Below, in pieces: positions 51,452-55,290 of a stretch of DNA of 55,290 bases; position 1 is the first letter of the stretch; each line of letters opens with the position of its first letter. The position numbers were made by a program, and so were the translations under genes. The notes beneath the pieces are model-generated. The model saw only the letters and a list, made by a program, of their open reading frames with translations. It searched no databases and had not been told where the DNA came from. Source of the stretch: Betaproteobacteria bacterium (GTDB lineage: Bacteria; Pseudomonadota; Gammaproteobacteria; Burkholderiales; SG8-41); the NCBI GenBank assembly GCA_025363575.1, contig JANYDM010000210.1, forward strand, positions 1 through 55,290. Direction: 5' to 3'.

Positions 51452-51526
51452 GGATCGGGGACTGGGGATTGAAGATTGAGGAATGAGGATTGAGCGACTA
51501 AAGCTTTGAACCTCAATCCTCACTCC
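51452..51526. repeat. Short-period repeat with inverted arm (family D)
   Basis: GGGGAT/GGATTGA-type units run from 51452 to about 51495. GGAATGAGGATTGAG (51480-51494) is matched in reverse complement by CTCAATCCTCACTCC (51512-51526), around a loop containing AAAGCTTT. It lies between convergent genes and could act as a terminator. Confidence 0.7.
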
Positions 51527-51528
51527 TG

Positions 51529-52587
51529 CTAGTACGTCGGTCGCGGCCGCAGGTATTTTTCGCGGTCCATCGTGTGCACTGCGAGCTTCTTCACTTCGGT
51601 GCCTTTCAACACGTCGAGCATGATGTCGGTGCCCGCGTCGCCGCTAGCCCACAGCCGACGGTAAAAATCGGTGTGGCCTTTGATCTGCTCGCCGCTGAGG
51701 CCGACAATGATGTCGCCGCTCGCGATGCCCGCCAGCTCCGCCGGACTGTCGGGCGACACGCGGGTCACAATCAATTTGCCCTGCAGGTCCTGCGTGCTGA
51801 CGCCCAGCCACGGCCGCGGCTTCGACGTCGTGCGGCCCTGCGCGATCAGATCGCCGAGTATGGGCTTTAGCAAGTCGATGGGCACGAACAGATTGCCCGG
51901 CACCTGTTTGCCGCCCAATGCATCGCCGACGACGAGCGAACCCACGCCAAGCAGCTTGCCTTCCTTGTTTATGAGCGCTGCGCCTTGCCAGTTGACTGTG
52001 GCGGGCGCTGTATAGATGGCCTCGTCGAGCAGGTATTCCCAATAGCCGGCGAACGGGCGGCGCGATACGACGAAAGCCGGCGCGACGCCATCGAATCCCA
52101 CAATTAACACGGGCTCGCGCTCGGGCACTGTCGCGGAATCGCCGAACGATATCGGTTTTACCGACGGCGGTTTGACGGAGCGCAGCAACCCGAACCCGGT
52201 CGTGAAATCGTACGCGATGACGCTGGCCGGCACCGCACGGCCATCCGCGGCGGCTATGTTCACTGATTCGGCTTCCTGCACAAGATAACCTATCGTCAGG
52301 ATCAAGCCGCTCGAGTCGATGACGATGCCCGTGCCTTCGCGCTCGCCGCCCAGCGAGTTGCGGCTGCGCGCGTCGGGAACGGCTTTGACGATGACTTTTA
52401 CGACGGAGAACGCATCGACAGTCAATGCTTCGCGCCCTCCGTGCGGTGCTTCGGCAGCGCGTCCGCTGCTCATCGCGAATAAGCATGCCGCCAGCAATGC
52501 CACGCTGCACAGGACGATGCGGCCAGAGTTGTCAAGCGCGGCGTCACAGCGTCTACCGATGGATGCAAAGCTATGCAGCATGATCAT
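51529..52587 (-). CDS. HtrA/S1C-like protein with PDZ domain and no catalytic triad
   Basis: 352 residues; GGGAG lies before the ATG at 52587. An N-terminal membrane/signal segment at about 24-45 is followed by a trypsin-like domain and a PDZ domain (about 258-340: PWLGVSTQDLQGKL, PAELAGIASGDIIVGLSGE). Aligned to DegP/DegS by flanking motifs, the histidine position (usually TNNHVV) is TIGYLV with Y101, the aspartate position (usually TDLAVL) is TGFGLL with G131, and the serine position (usually GNSGG) is NWQGA with Q201. It should therefore bind rather than cut peptides. Location: periplasm or inner-membrane face. Confidence 0.85.
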   Translation of the reverse strand: MIMLHSFASIGRRCDAALDNSGRIVLCSVALLAACLFAMSSGRAAEAPHGGREALTVDAFSVVKVIVKAVPDARSRNSLGGEREGTGIVIDSSGLILTIGYLVQEAESVNIAAADGRAVPASVIAYDFTTGFGLLRSVKPPSVKPISFGDSATVPEREPVLIVGFDGVAPAFVVSRRPFAGYWEYLLDEAIYTAPATVNWQGAALINKEGKLLGVGSLVVGDALGGKQVPGNLFVPIDLLKPILGDLIAQGRTTSKPRPWLGVSTQDLQGKLIVTRVSPDSPAELAGIASGDIIVGLSGEQIKGHTDFYRRLWASGDAGTDIMLDVLKGTEVKKLAVHTMDREKYLRPRPTY

Positions 52588-52776
52588 GATCTCCCGGGAG
52601 GCGCGCCATTCGCGTCTCTGTCAATAGTATGCTCGAATCGAGGCTTCGGCAATTGCGCGACTCGTGGGAGAATCCGGCTTCCCGCAGTTTAGTCGCCCTG
52701 CTCGCCCCAGATAGGCCGGGCGGGTGCCAAGTCTGGAAATATTTACCGACAAATCTACCGAGGGGAGCACACCACC

Positions 52777-53550
52777 ATGGATCTGGGACTCAAAGGCAAG
52801 GTCGCCATCGTAACCGGCGGAACCGAAGGGATCGGCAAAGCGACTGCGATCGGGTTCGCGCAGGAAGGCGCTAAAGTCGCAATCTGCGCCCGCAATGCGG
52901 ATGGCGTGGAGAAAACGGTGGCCGAAATCAAGCGCGCCGGCGGCGACGCTTTCGGCATGTCGGCCGACATGAGCAAGATGGAAGACATCGAGCGTTTCAT
53001 CAATGCTGTGGTCAAGCAATATGGCGGCGTCGACATTCTCGTCAACAATGCCGGCACCTCGGCGCGTGGCGCCTTCCTCGAAATCAAGGACGAGACCTGG
53101 CATTCCGACATCGAACTGAAGGTATTCGGCGCCATCCGCTGCACGCGGCTCGCCGTTCCGCATATGCAGAAGCGCGGCGGCGGGCGCGTCATCAACATCA
53201 CCATTTCGAGCGCCAAGCAGCCCGGCGCCGGCTCGATGCCGACCACCCTCTCGCGCGCGGCGGGACTTGCGCTGACCAAAGCGCTGTCCAAGGAATTCGC
53301 CGCCGACAACATCCTCGTTAACACCGTCTGCATCGGCAAAATCAAGTCGGGACAGCACGAGCGGCGCATCGCGAAAACCGGCGTCAGCGCGGAGGAATAC
53401 TACGCGAAAGATTCCAAACAAATTCCGCTCGGCCGCTTCGGCGAGGCCGAGGAAGCTGCTAATGTCATCGTGTTCCTGTGCTCTGCGGCAGCAAGCTACG
53501 TAACGGGCACCAGCGTGCATCTGGACGGCGGCATTTCCGGAGTGCTGTAA
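52777..53550 (+). CDS. SDR-family oxidoreductase with altered active site
   Basis: 257 residues; GAGGGGAG precedes the ATG. TGGTEGIGKATAIGF is the NAD(P) loop and VNNAGTSARG the structural NNAG. The usual Y-x-x-x-K active-site motif reads T156-x-x-x-R160 (PTTLSRAAGLALTKAL), so both catalytic residues are changed, although S144 near the usual serine is present. The C-terminal TGTSVHLDGGISG is normal. It may be a divergent reductase subgroup. It is followed by a Bug relic and an aminotransferase gene. Confidence 0.88.
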   Translation: MDLGLKGKVAIVTGGTEGIGKATAIGFAQEGAKVAICARNADGVEKTVAEIKRAGGDAFGMSADMSKMEDIERFINAVVKQYGGVDILVNNAGTSARGAFLEIKDETWHSDIELKVFGAIRCTRLAVPHMQKRGGGRVINITISSAKQPGAGSMPTTLSRAAGLALTKALSKEFAADNILVNTVCIGKIKSGQHERRIAKTGVSAEEYYAKDSKQIPLGRFGEAEEAANVIVFLCSAAASYVTGTSVHLDGGISGVL

Positions 53551-53554
53551 ATCC

Positions 53555-53641
53555 GTGATGCCGCTCCCTCCAGGCGGCGGTAACGACATGATCGCGCGTA
53601 TGGCGGGCAACGAGCCCGGCGAGGCGCCTCAGCAAGATTGA
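53555..53641 (+). pseudogene. Relic of a Bug/TctC substrate-binding protein gene
   Basis: Directly after the SDR stop the frame reads VMPLPPGGGNDMIARM (53555-53602), the highly conserved N-terminal block of mature Bug proteins (compare VPFPPGGxxD). It then loses similarity and stops at TGA 53639-53641. No signal peptide, no downstream GYTL or PYKG blocks, and no room for them before the next gene at 53662. It is probably what remains after deletion of a fourteenth Bug gene. Confidence 0.65.
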
Positions 53642-53661
53642 AAAACCGTGGAGCAACACCG

Positions 53662-54807
53662 ATGAAGAAGCAACCGGACTGGGCCGCGCTGCGCGGCGAA
53701 TTTCCCACCCTCGCCAAATGGACCTATCTGGATGTGGCGCGCAAGACGATCCCGCCGCGCTGCGTGGAGTGGGCGATGCAGGAATATTGCCGCGACGTCT
53801 ATGACAACGCCGGCTTTGATGCATGGTCGGGTGAAAACGTCGAGGCTACCCGCGATTTGATGGCTGAGCTGCTGGGCGCGCAGCCGGGCGAGCTCGCATT
53901 CATGAAAAACACCACCGAAGGTCTCAATATCGCAGCCCATGCTTTCGAACTCAAGCCCGGCGACAACATCGTGCTCACGGATATGGAGCACGTGAACAAT
54001 GTCTGGGTATGGCGCCACTGGGAAGCGAAAGGCGTTGAAATCCGCTTTGCCGCCAACCGTAACGGCAACCTCACGCTCGATACCTTCCTGGAAAAAATCG
54101 ACAACCGCACGCGCGTGGTCTCGTGCGCATACGTGACGTACGGCAATGGTTACCGGGTGGATTTACCTGCGCTGGGAAAAATCTGCCGCGAACGCGATAT
54201 CCGCCTGGTGGTTGATGGCGTGCAGGCAGCGGGCATACTGGCTGCGCCTTTATCCTCGCTCGGCGCGGACATCGTCGCGATTGGCGGGCACAAAGGCCTG
54301 CTGGGACTGACCGGCACGGGCCTTCTGTATTGTCGCGCCGATCTGATACGCCAACTGAAGACGCCGTTCATCCGGCCGCTCAGCGCCGTCGGCGCACAGG
54401 TCAACAAGCAGTTCGATCATGTGCATGATGCGCATCGTTTCGAAGGCGGCAATCCGAGCTTTCTCGGCTTGCGCGTGATGCGGCGTGGCGCGGAGTTTCT
54501 GCGTTCGATCGGCATCGCAAACATCGAAGAACGCGTGCGCAAACTATCGACGCGATTTCTCGGCATGGTGCGCAAGGCGGGCATCAAGACACAAACACCC
54601 GACGCCTGGGGAGAGCGCGCGCAGATCGTCAATTTGCTCGTGCCCGACGCTAAAGGCATGCAGGCGCGGCTGCATGAGCGCGGCGTCGTCGTCAATGTCA
54701 AAGACAATGCGTTGCGCGTGTCGATGTCGTTCTTCAACAACGAAGAAGACCTCGATCGCGCGCTGCACGCCATCAAGAGCGAAATCGCCGGTAAAGCGAC
54801 CGCCTGA
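53662..54807 (+). CDS. Class V PLP-dependent aminotransferase (cysteine desulfurase/isopenicillin-N-epimerase-like)
   Basis: 381 residues from the ATG at 53662; a TTG eight codons earlier overlaps the relic. LAFMKNTTEGLNIAAHAF binds the PLP phosphate, D185 (VVDGVQAAG) contacts the ring nitrogen, and K211 (GGHKGLLGLTGTG) is the Schiff-base lysine. No desulfurase cysteine loop is obvious, so an aminotransferase, lyase or epimerase role is more likely than cysteine desulfuration. Substrate unknown. Confidence 0.88.
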   Translation: MKKQPDWAALRGEFPTLAKWTYLDVARKTIPPRCVEWAMQEYCRDVYDNAGFDAWSGENVEATRDLMAELLGAQPGELAFMKNTTEGLNIAAHAFELKPGDNIVLTDMEHVNNVWVWRHWEAKGVEIRFAANRNGNLTLDTFLEKIDNRTRVVSCAYVTYGNGYRVDLPALGKICRERDIRLVVDGVQAAGILAAPLSSLGADIVAIGGHKGLLGLTGTGLLYCRADLIRQLKTPFIRPLSAVGAQVNKQFDHVHDAHRFEGGNPSFLGLRVMRRGAEFLRSIGIANIEERVRKLSTRFLGMVRKAGIKTQTPDAWGERAQIVNLLVPDAKGMQARLHERGVVVNVKDNALRVSMSFFNNEEDLDRALHAIKSEIAGKATA

Positions 54808-54850
54808 GGTCGGCACAACACAACTTTTGGCGCGGGAGAAGTGGTACGAA

Positions 54851-54879
54851 AAACAGCCCCTCGCCAGGAGGGGCTGTTT
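54851..54879. terminator. Strong intrinsic terminator
   Basis: AAACAGCCCCT (54851-54861) and AGGGGCTGTTT (54869-54879) pair perfectly over 11 bp around a 7-base loop, with A's before and T's after. It can work in both directions, for the aminotransferase gene and the convergent pilin gene. Confidence 0.85.
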
Positions 54880-54923
54880 ATTAACTGCTTTACTGCAACA
54901 TCAGCAATATTGCCTGTGATGCA

Positions 54924-55290
54924 TTAGTGACGGCATTCAGCCGGCACATATTTCCATTGACCGCTGTTGCCAGCAAGTCCCGGATTGCCCGTGTTGCACA
55001 ACCACGCAATGCGGCCGCCCGGTCCAAGGGAAGGAGTCAAGCTGATTGAAACAGCGGTGCCGATCGACGCGTTATTGCCCCACACATTGATAGTGCCCGA
55101 GTCGGTAACGCTGCCGCCGGAGACGCGGCCACCGCTGTTAACGGTAAGGCCTTTGCCCGAACTGGCCATCGTGCCGTCGGACGCTGATTTTTCAGCAACC
55201 GTCGTCTTGAAGCCACTCGCCTGCAGCATGATTTCCGATACCTTCGCACGAATCGTGTAGTCCTGATAAGCCGGCAGCGCGACGGCCGCC
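54924..55290 (-). CDS. Type IV pilin, C-terminal part (5' end outside window)
   Basis: The frame is open to the right window edge. Its first visible residues (AVALPAYQDYTIRAKVSEIM) are the end of the conserved pilin N-terminal helix. The globular domain ends with a disulfide pair C..C (WLCNTGNP to PAECRH), as in PilA-type major pilins. The prepilin leader and first part of the helix lie beyond the window. Many glycine and serine residues in the loop region (TVNSGGRVSGGSVTDSG) suit a surface-exposed variable part. The protein would be assembled into pili at the inner membrane. Confidence 0.85.
   Translation of the reverse strand, partial: AAVALPAYQDYTIRAKVSEIMLQASGFKTTVAEKSASDGTMASSGKGLTVNSGGRVSGGSVTDSGTINVWGNNASIGTAVSISLTPSLGPGGRIAWLCNTGNPGLAGNSGQWKYVPAECRH

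Noticed and set aside
31424..51526. CRISPR array from the repeated units
   Set aside because: Units are about 9-12 bases, adjacent without spacers, and arranged as inverted arms; no cas genes.

Overview
The window is high-GC, gene-dense bacterial chromosome that looks betaproteobacterial, most likely Burkholderiales-like. The strongest sign is the repeated occurrence of Bug/TctC-type periplasmic substrate-binding proteins: thirteen intact genes plus one relic. They sit among small catabolic operons of the kind known from Bordetella, Cupriavidus and relatives. GTG and TTG starts are common. No rRNA, tRNA, CRISPR array, transposase or phage gene was seen. With the starts chosen here, no stretch longer than 300 bases lacks a gene; the longest gaps are 18918-19195, which holds phased TTACA repeats, and 12041-12303, in which I see nothing.

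Layout. 1-3539: the 3' part of a ketopantoate reductase-family gene, an exported SGNH-type hydrolase, DoxX, an exported NHL beta-propeller and a small membrane protein. 3725-9233: four Bug proteins, with a TPR protein and an exported metallo-beta-lactamase-fold hydrolase between them. 9275-12040: small stand-alone genes (RRM-like, carboxymuconolactone decarboxylase-like, TfoX-N-like, PPOX flavoprotein, DUF1080-like lipoprotein). 12304-17337 (minus): an operon for a three-subunit FAD/[2Fe-2S] amine dehydrogenase of the HcnABC / opine oxidase / D-hydroxyproline dehydrogenase type, followed by a TPR-methyltransferase. 17482-23956: a Bug, an exported protein, a sensor histidine kinase, an HpcH/HpaI aldolase with a Gfo/Idh/MocA oxidoreductase, and a leaderless NMT1-like binding protein.

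24010-37319: an amide/hydantoin-flavoured region. A plus-strand operon is Bug - cytosine-deaminase-like amidohydrolase - N-carbamoyl-D-amino-acid-hydrolase-like nitrilase. A minus-strand run is acyl-CoA ligase - Bug - Bug - HyuA - HyuB - Bug. 37419-43848 (plus): SMP-30 lactonase-like protein, then phosphotransferase - DUF6285 - acyl-CoA ligase - acyl-CoA dehydrogenase - Bug. This set closely parallels the LvaA/LvaB/LvaE/LvaC part of the Pseudomonas putida levulinate (4-hydroxyacyl-CoA) pathway. 43860-48036 (minus): alpha/beta hydrolase, Bug, flavin reductase-like protein, Bug, PsiE-like protein. 48213-51438 (plus): an acyl-CoA synthetase pair resembling SucC/SucD and an acyl-CoA dehydrogenase. 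51529-55290: an HtrA-like protein that has lost all three catalytic residues, an SDR with an altered active site, a Bug gene relic, a class V aminotransferase, a strong terminator, and the 3' part of a type IV pilin gene.

Reading the genes together, the region looks like a set of small catabolic modules for organic acids, amides and acyl-CoAs. Most carry their own periplasmic binding protein, but none carries the TctA/TctB membrane subunits. Four kinds of short-period repeat, mostly paired as inverted arms, lie in intergenic gaps at 31424-31512, 38344-38507, 39552-39575, 41539-41631, 45342-45486 and 51452-51526. Two of these arms overlap the 5' ends of genes.
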